From Coriobacteriaceae bacterium (lineage in GTDB: Bacteria > Actinomycetota > Coriobacteriia > Anaerosomatales > SLCP01): a DNA stretch of 64,000 nucleotides. The position numbers and the translations under genes are program-made. Below, in pieces: positions 43,415 to 52,721 of the stretch (positions within the stretch are counted from its first letter, which is position 1; each line of letters opens with the position of its first letter). The notes under the pieces were generated by a model, which searched no databases, was not told the DNA's origin, and was given only the letters and a program-made list of their open reading frames with translations. The stretch lies in the NCBI GenBank assembly GCA_003563465.1, contig PWVH01000050.1:3694-67693 (forward strand), read 5' to 3'.

Positions 43415-43828
43415 CTAGTCATCCTGGTCGAGATAGCCGCGGACGAAGGCCTCAGGCAACAGTTCATCGAGGCCGAACACGAGCACTTCGTCCCTTCGCC
43501 CACCGATGATCACACGCATGCTGGGGTTGAACTCCGCAAGTGCCTGTCGGCACGCACCGCAAGGAACCGTAGGTGACTCCGAATCGCCTACCACCGCAAC
43601 GGCATCGATCTGCGTACAGCCGGCTGCCACCGCGGCCATAAGCGCTCCCCTCTCGGCGCACAGACTGGAGCCGTACGCGGCGTTCTCGACGTTTACGCCC
43701 TGGAATATCTCGCCAGAGGCATAGACCGCAGCCCCGACGCGGAAATCAGAATATGGCGCGTACGCGTTGTTCTTGGCCTCCCGCGCAAATGCCAGAAGCG
43801 CGAGATCGGGCTGGCTGGGGCTACGCAT
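43415..43828 (-). CDS. cdd: cytidine deaminase
   Basis: 137 residues, tetrameric zinc type. Active site NVENAAYGSSLCAERGA (Cys ligand and catalytic Glu) and VPCGACRQ (two Cys ligands), with NNAYAPYSDFRVGAA at the N-terminus. It deaminates cytidine or deoxycytidine, feeding the pyrimidine-nucleoside phosphorylase. ATG 43828 overlaps the hlyC-type gene by eight bases. Confidence 0.96.
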   Translation of the reverse strand: MRSPSQPDLALLAFAREAKNNAYAPYSDFRVGAAVYASGEIFQGVNVENAAYGSSLCAERGALMAAVAAGCTQIDAVAVVGDSESPTVPCGACRQALAEFNPSMRVIIGGRRDEVLVFGLDELLPEAFVRGYLDQDD

Positions 43829-45101
43829 CGGGAGCCTCCCTGCGTTCGGCCGGGCTTACCGCACGGACGGTGAGCTTGATGATGCGCGTTCCCTGCATCT
43901 CCTCCACCGTCAAACACAGACCTTCGATCTCCACTCTCTCTCCCACATCCGGAATGTGACCTGCAACCTCAGTGAAGACACCACCTACCGTATCGGCATC
44001 CAGGTCGATCGCTGTGTCGAAGAGGCCGTTCAGATCATCGACAGGCAGCCTCGCATCCACGAGCAAGCTCCCGTTCCCCTGATCGACGACCAGGGCAACC
44101 TCGGAGTCGTACTCGTCGAAGATCTCACCGACAATCTCCTCAAGAAGATCTTCGATGGTGACCAGACCTGCAGTGCCACCGTACTCGTCAGCTACCATCG
44201 CGATGTGCGCACGCGAACGCATCTCCGCCAACAGCTCTTGAACCGGTTTGGTCTCCGGGACGAAGAAAGCAGGGCGCGCGATTCGTGCGGGCACTACCGC
44301 CGGGTCGCGCGCTATCGCGGCAAGCAAGTCCTTGGCATAGAGAACGCCGTGGATGTCGTCGAGGGTGTCGTGATAGACAGGCAGACGAGAATATCCTTGG
44401 TCCTCGATGACCTCTATTGCTTCTGCGGCGGTCGCGGTGTCTGGCAAACAGGTCATATCGGTTCGCGGAACCATGACCTCTCGAACTATCTTCTCCCCGA
44501 ATCCGCTGACCGCTTCGAGAAGGGCCTCCTCGGTTTCTTCGCGGACACCTTCCTCATCGTCTGTTCCGCCGTTAGCCCGCAGCTCGCTGTCACCGGCCCA
44601 TGTCGAATAAGCCGGACCCTCGCCTATCGCAAGACGCATCGCCCAACGCCACGGGGCATTCAAGGCTCTGGCCAGCGGATAGAGAAGCGGAACGATACGC
44701 GTCACTACCGGGGCGAAGGCAAGTGCAACTCCCTCAGGGTTCTGCGCAGCGAGAGTACGTGGAAGCGCATCTCCGAAAGCGAAGAAGACGACAAGCCCGA
44801 TCGCAGCACCCGTTGCGGCAGCGATCCAATCGGGCCATGTATCGTACGCGACAAGCACGCTGATAGCAGAAAGCGCGGCGCCGACTGTATACGCAAGTGC
44901 AGTAGCCATGGATGCCGAAGCATGCATGCGACCGGGATTCTCGAAGAGCTTCTCCAGCGCCACGGCGCCCTTGCGTTCCGACTCGACAAGACGGAGCACA
45001 CGCCCACGACTTATGTGTGAAGCCGCAGCCTCCTCGGCTGACATTATCGCCTTGACCGCCAGGACCGAGACGATGGAGAAGACTATGATCGCTACTAGCA
45101 A
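43821..45101 (-). CDS. CNNM/HlyC-CorC family transporter with CBS pair
   Basis: 426 residues. Three to four N-terminal membrane helices form the CNNM domain (SAEEAAASHISRGR ... LEKLFENPGR). A cytosolic CBS pair follows (REVMVPRTDMTCLP ... YSRLPVYHDTLDDIHGVLY, then MVADEYGGTAGLVTIEDLLEEIVGEI), and a CorC_HlyC domain ends the protein. Members are linked to Mg2+ or other cation efflux; the ion is not evident. TTG 45101 with AGGAG at good spacing is the start. In the era cluster by conserved order. Confidence 0.9.
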   Translation of the reverse strand: MLVAIIVFSIVSVLAVKAIMSAEEAAASHISRGRVLRLVESERKGAVALEKLFENPGRMHASASMATALAYTVGAALSAISVLVAYDTWPDWIAAATGAAIGLVVFFAFGDALPRTLAAQNPEGVALAFAPVVTRIVPLLYPLARALNAPWRWAMRLAIGEGPAYSTWAGDSELRANGGTDDEEGVREETEEALLEAVSGFGEKIVREVMVPRTDMTCLPDTATAAEAIEVIEDQGYSRLPVYHDTLDDIHGVLYAKDLLAAIARDPAVVPARIARPAFFVPETKPVQELLAEMRSRAHIAMVADEYGGTAGLVTIEDLLEEIVGEIFDEYDSEVALVVDQGNGSLLVDARLPVDDLNGLFDTAIDLDADTVGGVFTEVAGHIPDVGERVEIEGLCLTVEEMQGTRIIKLTVRAVSPAERREAPDA

Positions 45102-45126
45102 GGATATCTCCTGTGAGATTCAGTTC

Positions 45127-45828
45127 TCAGAAGAAGAATACCTGAAACACAGCGGTCGTGATGAGGAATCCTACAAGGATTCCGAACACTACCTGCGGAA
45201 CGGTATGCGTCTCGTTCTCCACACGACTCTGTGCGACCAACGCCGTGATGAACAGCGCGAGCACCGCTGCAGCAGGTTCTCGAGTCGCATATCCGATGGC
45301 AGCCGCCGCAGCTGCTGCCAACGCCGTATGGCCGGATGGCCAGCCTCCACGCAAGAAGGTGCCCTCGTGCGTAAGCGCCTTGACGACCACGACTGCAAGT
45401 GCAGTGAGTCCCAAGGATATCACCGTCAGATGCACCGAGGACTGGCTTACGATCTCGAAGCCTTCGGCGACCAACGCACGCATCGGATCGAAGAACACAA
45501 GGTAGCCGACTGACAGGGCGATTAACGAGGCCACCAGCACGCCGCCCGCCGCGACGTCCTTTGCTATCTTGGCCTTCGGGTCGAAACGCTCCACGGTCAG
45601 ATCGATGGTGTTCTCTATGGCGGTGTTGACCAACTCCGCCGTCAACACGAATCCGATAGCGAACAGAAGGGCTACCATCTCCAGCCGCGAAACGTCCAGC
45701 AACACCGCGACGACCAGGACTCCGATGGCCGCGGACACGTGAACGCGCATGTTGCGCTGGGTGCGCAGCGTATGAGCGATCCCTTCGATCGCGTAGTGGA
45801 AACTCCAAAACAGTGACCGGCTTCTCAC
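45127..45828 (-). CDS. diacylglycerol kinase (DgkA-type) fused to PAP2 phosphatase
   Basis: About 233 residues from GTG 45828, with AGGGGG upstream. Residues 1-110 are a DgkA-type lipid kinase: SFHYAIEGIAHTLRTQRNMR, helix, then the ELVNTAIENTIDL motif and AKIAKDVAAGGVLVASL. Residues 120-233 are a PAP2 domain with GGWPSGHTALAA and SRVENETHTVPQ (SR-x5-H), although the first KX6RP motif is poor. Possible roles are recycling of undecaprenol (kinase plus phosphatase acting on C55 lipids). ybeY overlaps its region upstream, as in the conserved cluster. Confidence 0.85.
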   Translation of the reverse strand: MRSRSLFWSFHYAIEGIAHTLRTQRNMRVHVSAAIGVLVVAVLLDVSRLEMVALLFAIGFVLTAELVNTAIENTIDLTVERFDPKAKIAKDVAAGGVLVASLIALSVGYLVFFDPMRALVAEGFEIVSQSSVHLTVISLGLTALAVVVVKALTHEGTFLRGGWPSGHTALAAAAAAAIGYATREPAAAVLALFITALVAQSRVENETHTVPQVVFGILVGFLITTAVFQVFFF

Positions 45829-45838
45829 CGGTTCCCCC

Positions 45839-46285
45839 TCATAGGCTCTCTGCGTATGCCTCGAGGAGCCCTTGTTCGCGTGCGCGCATGACTTCTGCAT
45901 CTTCTTCGGTGTCGTGCGTGTAGCCGAGAAGATGCAGTACACCGTGCACGAGCAGGAGATTGAGTTCCTCCTCGATCGTATGGCCATGTTCGGACGCTTG
46001 CTGCTCGGCCATCTCTGGCGCGATGACCACGTCTCCCAAAGTTACCGGCTCGTCGCTCTCTGTGGCACACGGATCGTCACAGCCGAAGGAGAGCACGTCC
46101 GTCGGACCCTCCACGCCTCGGAAACGCTCGTTCAAAGAAGCCATCTCCTCTATGTCCACCACAGCGAGCGAAAGCTCTGCCGCTAGAGGCACGTCCTCGC
46201 GATCGAGCACGAACTCCGCGATGCGCTCAAAAGCCGTGAGATCAAGTGGTTCAGGATCCCTGTGACTAGTGATGCTGATGTGCAT
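45839..46285 (-). CDS. ybeY: endoribonuclease YbeY
   Basis: 148 residues from ATG 46285, which has GGAGG at a seven-base spacing; the upstream in-frame ATG gives an unlikely Arg/Cys-rich tail. The family motif is HGVLHLLGYTHDTEED with three zinc-binding histidines. Preceded by PTDVLSFGCDD and GDVVIAPEM. It acts in 16S rRNA 3' end maturation and ribosome quality control. Overlaps the start of the pgpH-type gene's 3' end. Confidence 0.95.
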   Translation of the reverse strand: MHISITSHRDPEPLDLTAFERIAEFVLDREDVPLAAELSLAVVDIEEMASLNERFRGVEGPTDVLSFGCDDPCATESDEPVTLGDVVIAPEMAEQQASEHGHTIEEELNLLLVHGVLHLLGYTHDTEEDAEVMRAREQGLLEAYAESL

Positions 46286-48371
46286 ACACTTGCCTCCGCG
46301 GCTTCGTCTCTGGGTAATCGACGCGACGATGGTACACGCTTGCAAGCATCTTGGAGTAGACCTGCATGACCTTCTCAAGATCGGCAAGGGTCAATTCCGA
46401 GTCGTGCAGCTGGCCGTCGGCCATCTTGTCCTCAACCACTCTGCGAACCGCCGTCTCGATGCGAGTCGGGGATGGCTTCTTCAGTGAGCGCACGGTGGCT
46501 TCTGCCGCATCCGCCAACATCACCAAGGCGGCTTCACGAGATTGCGGACGTGAGAACGTATACCTGTAGTCCGTCTCGACCACGGCGACATCGGTCTCAG
46601 ACTCCGCGGCCTTGTTGTAGAAGTAGCTCACTAGCGAGTCGCCATGATGCTGTTCGATGATGTCGACGACTTCGGGAGGTAGGCGATACTCCTTCGCAAG
46701 CTCGAGACCCTCTCGTACATGAGCGGTGATGATGATCGCAGACAGGCTTGGCGTGGTCGAATCATGCGGGTTCTCCGGCCCGGTCTGGTTTTCGATGAAG
46801 AATTCGGGGCGCCGGAGCTTACCGACATCGTGGTAGTAAGCGCCCACACGAGCTAGAAGCGGGTTCGCGCCGACTTCTTCTGCAGCCGCTTCCGCAAGGT
46901 TGCCTGCCAGAACCGAATGGCTGTACGTGCCGGGAGCTTCCATCATCAGGCGACGTATCAGCGAATGAGCGGGGCTTGCCAGTTCCAACAGCCGCACGTC
47001 GGAGGTCACTCCGAACACGTGCTCGAAGAGCGGCAACAGGCCGTAGCCTGCTACCACGGCAAAGACACCGCCCAAAGCCCCGTTTCCGGCTGCGCTAAGC
47101 GCCTCTCGTGCTCCCGAACCTCCCGCCAGCGTCGCCACACCGGCAAGAACAGCTCCTGAAGCGACCAGGAACACCCCCACGTGGAAGAAGCGAGGGCGGT
47201 CAGTCATGAACGACATGGCCACCACTGCAAGCACAGCCCAAAGCAGCATGGCTATGATGCTGGCGCCACCGGAGAAACCCAGCAGGACGCCAACCACCGT
47301 AGTGAGCACCGCAGTAAGCAGCCCTGCCCGCGCATCCACGAGCAAGGTTGCAAGCATCGCGGGCAAAGGTACCGGCAACAGATAGAGGGACACCTCGGGG
47401 AAGAACCACAAAATCGCACGCGTGACCCAGGCGGCGCCTAGTAGAAGTACTGCGACAAGAACAACGTCTCGCGTGCGGTCGAACACAGGGCGGTCGAAGC
47501 GCCAGAGATATGCAAGAGCAGCGCCGACGGCCACGCACGCCAGAAGGACTGCAGCTGCCAGCGAGGGGAACGATCCACCCTGATCGAGCAAACCCAGGCG
47601 GCGGATGATCTCCAGGTGGTCTGAGGTGACGATCTCGCCGCGCTGAACGATGTTGTCACCAACCTGCTTAATGATCACGGTCGGGTCGATGCTCTCGGCA
47701 GCTGCAGCCCTTGCTGCCTCCGTGGCGACGGCGTCAAGTGATAGGGTCGGCCGGACACTGGCCGAAACGATTTCCTCCATGGCGTTGCGAATAGGTGGGC
47801 TCATCGGCAAACTCTGAGCGCTCTCGTTCACCTGTTCGTAGACCGAATCCATCTCTTCAACCGAAAAGCGTCGCGACAGCACGGTCGTCGCCAGCTGCTC
47901 AGACGCACGGGCCGAGCGGTTGAAGGTGGTCTCATCCGCCGCAAGCAAAGCCTCTATCCATTCGGAATCCAGATGCGGGTACTCCGCGGATAGCGTGACC
48001 AGAGTGGCTGTAGGCTCCTCCGAATAGGCACCACGCACGGACCTGAAACTCTCGAAGACCGATGATACGTCGCCACGTGCCTCGGCCAGCACGGTGGGAT
48101 CGAAAACCGTCACAGGCTCGACGGATTCTGCAGCCTCCGCACGGGCCCTCTCGGTAGCCTCCTCGTCGACAAACTGCACAGTTCGATTCGCACGGAAGGT
48201 GCGGGGTGCGGGTTCTCCTTCGGTCAGCCCAACCGGCGGTGTTTGCAGCACCAACGGGAAGGAGATCAGCACGAGAGTAACCAGCGCGAGTCCGGCTCTC
48301 ATAATCAAGGCTTTGCGGCGGCGGTCACCCTGGAACACAGAGTGCCGAACGCGATCCAGAATCTTACTCAT
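46266..48371 (-). CDS. pgpH: 7TM-HD domain protein, cyclic-di-AMP phosphodiesterase PgpH type
   Basis: About 701 residues from ATG 48371; the gene overlaps phoH by eight bases. One N-terminal membrane helix, an extracellular 7TMR-HDED domain (about 45-260), seven membrane helices, then a cytosolic HD domain: SLIRRLMMEAPGTYSHSVL, YYHDVGKLRRPEFFIENQ (HD pair), IIEQHHGDSLVSYF. PgpH members hydrolyse cyclic-di-AMP. It is followed by ybeY and preceded by phoH, the standard cluster order. Confidence 0.92.
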   Translation of the reverse strand: MSKILDRVRHSVFQGDRRRKALIMRAGLALVTLVLISFPLVLQTPPVGLTEGEPAPRTFRANRTVQFVDEEATERARAEAAESVEPVTVFDPTVLAEARGDVSSVFESFRSVRGAYSEEPTATLVTLSAEYPHLDSEWIEALLAADETTFNRSARASEQLATTVLSRRFSVEEMDSVYEQVNESAQSLPMSPPIRNAMEEIVSASVRPTLSLDAVATEAARAAAAESIDPTVIIKQVGDNIVQRGEIVTSDHLEIIRRLGLLDQGGSFPSLAAAVLLACVAVGAALAYLWRFDRPVFDRTRDVVLVAVLLLGAAWVTRAILWFFPEVSLYLLPVPLPAMLATLLVDARAGLLTAVLTTVVGVLLGFSGGASIIAMLLWAVLAVVAMSFMTDRPRFFHVGVFLVASGAVLAGVATLAGGSGAREALSAAGNGALGGVFAVVAGYGLLPLFEHVFGVTSDVRLLELASPAHSLIRRLMMEAPGTYSHSVLAGNLAEAAAEEVGANPLLARVGAYYHDVGKLRRPEFFIENQTGPENPHDSTTPSLSAIIITAHVREGLELAKEYRLPPEVVDIIEQHHGDSLVSYFYNKAAESETDVAVVETDYRYTFSRPQSREAALVMLADAAEATVRSLKKPSPTRIETAVRRVVEDKMADGQLHDSELTLADLEKVMQVYSKMLASVYHRRVDYPETKPRRQVYAHQHH

Positions 48372-49335
48372 CGCCAGTTGTCTTTCCCAGCTCTTCATAC
48401 TCGTGATACGCGGTCACGATACGCTGCACCAACTTGTGGCGAACCACATCTCTCGATCCCAGTTCACAGAAGGTGACCCCCGGCACACTCGCGAGCACCT
48501 CACGCACCTGCTTCAGTCCCGAGACACCTCTAGGCAGGTCTATCTGAGTGACATCACCGGTGACCACGACTTTGGAGCCGAAGCCAAGACGAGTAAGGAA
48601 CATCTTCATCTGCTCGGGAGAGGTGTTCTGCGCCTCATCGAGAACAATGAAACTGTCATTCAAAGTGCGGCCGCGCATGAATGCCAACGGCGCCACTTCG
48701 ATGACACCACGCTCCATGAGCTGTTGGGACTTTTCAATGTCCATCATGTCGAACAGCGCATCGTAGAGCGGGCGTAGGTAGGGGTCCACTTTCTCGAACA
48801 GCGTCCCAGGAAGGTATCCCAGATTCTCCCCGGCCTCAACCGCCGGGCGCGTCAGGATGATTCGACCCACCTCGCGCTTCTTAAGCGCATCGACAGCCAT
48901 CGCCATGGCAAGATAGGTCTTCCCGGTACCTGCAGGGCCGATGGCGAAAGTCACCGTGCTACTACGTATGGCGTCCACATAACGCTTCTGACCGGCCGTC
49001 TTCGGTCTTAGCGCCTTACCCTTGTGCGTCAGCAGGACGTCCGAGTACAGTGCACTCGGACTACATTCGCCGCTCTTCAGCATGTCGATAGTGCGCTCGA
49101 GGTTCTCAGGCGTCAGGCTCTCGCCCTTCTCCACCAACGCGATCATCTCGGTGAACAGCGAAGAAACTGCCTGGCCCTCTGTGGATTGGCCTGAGATTGT
49201 TATCTGGTTGCCACGCACGGAGATTTCGGACTCGAACTGGTCCTCGATGAGCCGCAGGAGCCCGTCGCCCTGGCCCAGGAGGTCCATCATATTCAGCTCC
49301 GGCGGGACGACGAGACGTATCTGGGTCGGTTCCAC
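48364..49335 (-). CDS. phoH: PhoH-family ATPase
   Basis: 323 residues. Nucleotide-binding core: FAIGPAGTGKTYLAMAMAV (Walker A), RPAVEAGENLGYLPG, and FIVLDEAQNTSPEQMKMFLTR (Walker B), then TGDVTQIDLPRG. GTG 49335 has AAGGTG upstream. The family is an RNA helicase/ATPase associated with YbeY and rRNA quality control, matching its position. Confidence 0.94.
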   Translation of the reverse strand: MEPTQIRLVVPPELNMMDLLGQGDGLLRLIEDQFESEISVRGNQITISGQSTEGQAVSSLFTEMIALVEKGESLTPENLERTIDMLKSGECSPSALYSDVLLTHKGKALRPKTAGQKRYVDAIRSSTVTFAIGPAGTGKTYLAMAMAVDALKKREVGRIILTRPAVEAGENLGYLPGTLFEKVDPYLRPLYDALFDMMDIEKSQQLMERGVIEVAPLAFMRGRTLNDSFIVLDEAQNTSPEQMKMFLTRLGFGSKVVVTGDVTQIDLPRGVSGLKQVREVLASVPGVTFCELGSRDVVRHKLVQRIVTAYHEYEELGKTTGDE

Positions 49336-49427
49336 CTATCGTGCACCTTCTGTCGTATCGTCGTGCCGGGCGTTCCCCGGCATCAGCGGGAGGGTCACTC
49401 TGACTCCTGCCGCACTTCATGATTCTA

Positions 49428-50726
49428 TCACGCAAGGCTATTCGCACCTGGGAAAACGACCTTCCCGACTACATGATCCGGCCGCTTGGACGAAAGCCTG
49501 ACTTCCACCAAATCACCGGGTGGATAACCCATGCCAGCGAAGCGAACTCTCAGATAGTCCTCGGTCGTTCCCTCGGCCACCGACTCCTCATCCTCGGTCA
49601 ACACCTTCTCGACCAAAACCTCTGCAGTGCCTCCCAAACGCGAGTCAGTATACTCGTCCGAAAGCCGCCTGCCAGCCTCGCGTAGCCGGGCTGCGCGCTT
49701 GGAGATCACGTTCGGCTTCACCTGATCGGGCATCGCAGCTGCCCGAGTTCCCTTCCGGCGCGAGTAGCGGAAGACATGCAGCCGTGCGAAACGGAGTCTT
49801 TCCACGGCATCGAGGGTGGCAATCGCGTCCGAGTGCCTCTCGCCGGGAAACCCTGCGATAACGTCCGTCGTGACAGCCACACCTGGAAGAGCCTGGCGTA
49901 GCATCTCTATCCGCGCTGAAAACTCTCCGACCTCGTAGCCCCTCCCCATAGCAGCGAGAACCGCGTCGGAGCCGGACTGCAGCGGAACATGAAGATGAGG
50001 GCAGAGCGCTGAAATCATCGATAAGGTCTCGATTAGGCGCTCGGTTAAATCTGGCGGTTCTATGCTGGACAAACGTAATCGCCTGACCCCGGTGGCCGCA
50101 ACCGCGCACAGCAGTTCCGGTAAGTCCGAGCTGTCGTCCGCATACCTTCCGAGGTTGATTCCGGATAACACCACCTCGGCCGCGTCTGCCGCCACAAGGT
50201 CTTCGACCTGACGCACAACCTCTCTTGCGGGCACTGACTGCGGAAGTCCTCGAACTAGAGGGACTATGCAGTATGCGCAGAAGCGGTCGCATCCGTCCTC
50301 GACCTTGATCACGACCCGGCTGCGGAAACCCTCACCCGTACTCCTCGTGGCGCAAGAACGGTCGCACACATTGTCGATCCCCAGCAGAGAACCTACTGCG
50401 CCAGGTACCCGTGACTTGTCGGGCTCGACCCGCACTTTCCTGCCGAGAGCTGCTAGCCCGTCGGGGTCCCTAACCGCAAGGCAACCGGTGACGACCACCG
50501 TCGGCCGCCTGGGCAGACTGAGTGCGCGGCGAACCTCTTTTCGCGCCTTGCGATCAGCCTCAGCAGTGACCGTACAAGTGTTCACGACCACAGCGTCGGC
50601 TTCCTTCTCCGGCACCAGGTTGGCACCGGCTTCAAGGAGCATCGCTGCGATTCCATCGCTCTCCGCACGGTTCACCTTGCAGCCGAGGGTCCGAAATGCA
50701 ACGGCCCAGGATGTCGCCGAACGCAC
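49428..50726 (-). CDS. mtaB: tRNA t6A37 methylthiotransferase MtaB
   Basis: About 432 residues. N-terminal UPF0004 Fe-S domain with TLGCKVNRAESD and cysteines in NTCTV and GCLAV, radical-SAM motif CDRFCAYCIVP, then a C-terminal TRAM domain. It thiomethylates t6A37 in tRNAs that read ANN codons. GTG 50726 lies eight bases after GAGG; GTG 50756 would overlap rsmE by 20 bases. The rsmE-mtaB order is conserved in Gram-positives. Confidence 0.93.
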   Translation of the reverse strand: MRSATSWAVAFRTLGCKVNRAESDGIAAMLLEAGANLVPEKEADAVVVNTCTVTAEADRKARKEVRRALSLPRRPTVVVTGCLAVRDPDGLAALGRKVRVEPDKSRVPGAVGSLLGIDNVCDRSCATRSTGEGFRSRVVIKVEDGCDRFCAYCIVPLVRGLPQSVPAREVVRQVEDLVAADAAEVVLSGINLGRYADDSSDLPELLCAVAATGVRRLRLSSIEPPDLTERLIETLSMISALCPHLHVPLQSGSDAVLAAMGRGYEVGEFSARIEMLRQALPGVAVTTDVIAGFPGERHSDAIATLDAVERLRFARLHVFRYSRRKGTRAAAMPDQVKPNVISKRAARLREAGRRLSDEYTDSRLGGTAEVLVEKVLTEDEESVAEGTTEDYLRVRFAGMGYPPGDLVEVRLSSKRPDHVVGKVVFPGANSLA

Positions 50727-50736
50727 CGTAACGTCC

Positions 50737-51513
50737 TCAGCCACGCTCGCGACCACCCAGTGCGCCGAGCTCGTATAGGCACAGCGCCACCGCTACGATC
50801 CCTGCAGTCTCCGACCGCAGGACCGTGCGACCCAAGGTGACGGCCCTGGCTCCAACTGCCTCGAGAGCGTACACTTCTTCGGCGGTCAGCCCTCCCTCGG
50901 GGCCGACCACTACAGCTACACGGCTGCCGCTGGTGACACCCATCTCATCCAACGCCTCGCCGATTCCCGGACCCGTCGCTGACGCTTCTTCCCAGGGGAC
51001 CAGTACGGTGTCGAATGCCTCCGCTTCTTTGAGGATGTCTTTCAAGGGGACGGGATCGGCTATCTTCGGAATGCTGGTTCGCTCGGACTGTTTCGCTGCA
51101 GCTCGTGCGACACGCTGCCATCGCTCCGAACGCTTCAGACCCTTCTCGCCAGAGAGGCGAACCACGGACCGCTCGGTGATCACCGGCCGTATAGCCTCCA
51201 CCCCGAGTTCGGTGACCTTCTCTACAACGAGATCCACTTTGTGCCCCTTAGAGACGCCCATGACCAGTGTGAGTTGGAGCGTTTCCCCCTTACGCAGCGG
51301 CTCCCACAGTTCGGCAAAGACAGCACCCGTCTCTGTCCCGCTTACGCGCATAAGCCATGCATCACCCTCCGGCTCCACAACGGCGATCATATCCCCCGCC
51401 TTCATGCGAAGAACGGTCAACGCATGGTGGACGTCTGAAGCCGAAAGCGAAAGCTCGTGCGGGCCTCTTCCCTCAGGAAGGGGGGCGGTCAAGAAGAACC
51501 TGTTTTGTGACAT
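50737..51513 (-). CDS. rsmE: 16S rRNA m3U1498 methyltransferase
   Basis: 258 residues from ATG 51513, right behind GGAGGAG. Structure is a PUA-like N-terminal domain and a C-terminal SPOUT (trefoil-knot) fold: VEKVTELGVEAIRPVITERS, RWQRVARAAAKQSERT and VVVGPEGGLTAEEV, then TLGRTVLRSETAGI. It methylates U1498 in 16S rRNA using AdoMet. Confidence 0.94.
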   Translation of the reverse strand: MSQNRFFLTAPLPEGRGPHELSLSASDVHHALTVLRMKAGDMIAVVEPEGDAWLMRVSGTETGAVFAELWEPLRKGETLQLTLVMGVSKGHKVDLVVEKVTELGVEAIRPVITERSVVRLSGEKGLKRSERWQRVARAAAKQSERTSIPKIADPVPLKDILKEAEAFDTVLVPWEEASATGPGIGEALDEMGVTSGSRVAVVVGPEGGLTAEEVYALEAVGARAVTLGRTVLRSETAGIVAVALCLYELGALGGRERG

Positions 51514-51539
51514 CGCAGTCTCCTCCGCAGGTCCGACTT

Positions 51540-52661
51540 CTACCCGGAGAGCCAATCTTTGACTTTGTCGAAAGCTGTCGGACGTGCCTGCTCGCCCAAG
51601 GACTCAGCAAGTTCGCTCAGGACCTCGCGCTGGCGCTTGTTCAGCTTCCGAGGCACTTCCACTGCCGCATGAACTATCAAGTCCCCACGGCCAGAGCCTC
51701 GTAGCCTCGGCATGCCACCACCACGAACTCTGATGGTGTCACCGAACTGGGTACCCGATGGCACCTTGACTTGCACGTCGCCGTTCAATCCTGGGAGGGT
51801 GATCTCGCCGCCCAATGCGGCCTCTGTCACCGAGATGGACACCCGTGCATGGAGATCGGTGCTTTCACGATGCAGGTAGTCGTGAGACGCGACGCGCACA
51901 GTCACGATCAAATCGCCTGAGCGGGCGCCTAGCATCCCAGCCTCTCCGCGTCCAGACACCCCGATTTGCATGCCATCTTCGATCCCAGCGGGAATCTCCA
52001 CCTCGACATGGTCCCGGTCAGGGACGCGTCCTTGGCCTTGGCATTCCCCACACGGGGAAGTTGCCACACGACCTGTCGCACCGCAGCGCTCGCAGGGGGA
52101 GAGGGTCTGCATGACGCCGATGAAGGTACGTCGTTCGGTACGTCGTTGACCGGCACCGCCACAGTCAGGGCAAGAAGACGGCGCGCTGCCGTCAGCCGAT
52201 CCGGTGGCGCCGCATTCCTCGCACGGGACGAGACGATTCACCACCATATCCTTTGTGACCCCAGCTGCCGCCTCCTCCAAGGTGATCGAGATCTGTACAC
52301 CCATGTCGCGACCCTCGGTGCGTACCCGCCGCGATCCAGCGCCGCTCATGCCACCGAAGAACACGCTGAACAGGTCCTCCATGCCGAAGCCGCCGAAGAA
52401 GTCGCCCATATCGGCGCCAAAGCCACCGCTCATGCGTGGGTCGACCGTTCCGTACCGGTCGTACATCTCACGTTTGGCGGGGTCGGAGAGCACGTCATAT
52501 GCCTCGTTGACGGCCTTGAAGCGCTCCTCCGCGTCGCCGTCGGAGCATACGTCTGGATGACACTCCCGTGCACGACGGCGAAACGCCTTCTTGATCTCGT
52601 TGTCTGAAGCGTTGCGCTCCAGTCCTAGTATCGCGTAGTAGTCCTTGGTACCTGTGGACAA
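51540..52661 (-). CDS. dnaJ: chaperone DnaJ
   Basis: About 373 residues from TTG 52661, which has GGGAGGAG at a five-base spacing; the upstream frame to 52709 lacks family similarity. J domain with RARECHPDV, Gly/Phe-rich linker (MSGGFGADMGDFFGG), and the cysteine-rich zinc region with four CxxCxG repeats (CEECGATG, CPDCGGAG, CERCGATG, CGECQGQG), then the substrate-binding C-terminal domains. Class I DnaJ, co-chaperone of DnaK. It follows hrcA. Confidence 0.95.
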   Translation of the reverse strand: MSTGTKDYYAILGLERNASDNEIKKAFRRRARECHPDVCSDGDAEERFKAVNEAYDVLSDPAKREMYDRYGTVDPRMSGGFGADMGDFFGGFGMEDLFSVFFGGMSGAGSRRVRTEGRDMGVQISITLEEAAAGVTKDMVVNRLVPCEECGATGSADGSAPSSCPDCGGAGQRRTERRTFIGVMQTLSPCERCGATGRVATSPCGECQGQGRVPDRDHVEVEIPAGIEDGMQIGVSGRGEAGMLGARSGDLIVTVRVASHDYLHRESTDLHARVSISVTEAALGGEITLPGLNGDVQVKVPSGTQFGDTIRVRGGGMPRLRGSGRGDLIVHAAVEVPRKLNKRQREVLSELAESLGEQARPTAFDKVKDWLSG

Positions 52662-52721
52662 TGTTCTCCTCCCGGTTTGCTCACAGCTGCATCGGGACTC
52701 AGCGCGCACAGCGCGTATACG

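Noticed and set aside
49364..49382. TGCCGGG/CCCGGCA hairpin between mtaB and phoH
   Set aside because: Short stem without a T-run; both genes can still be one transcript.
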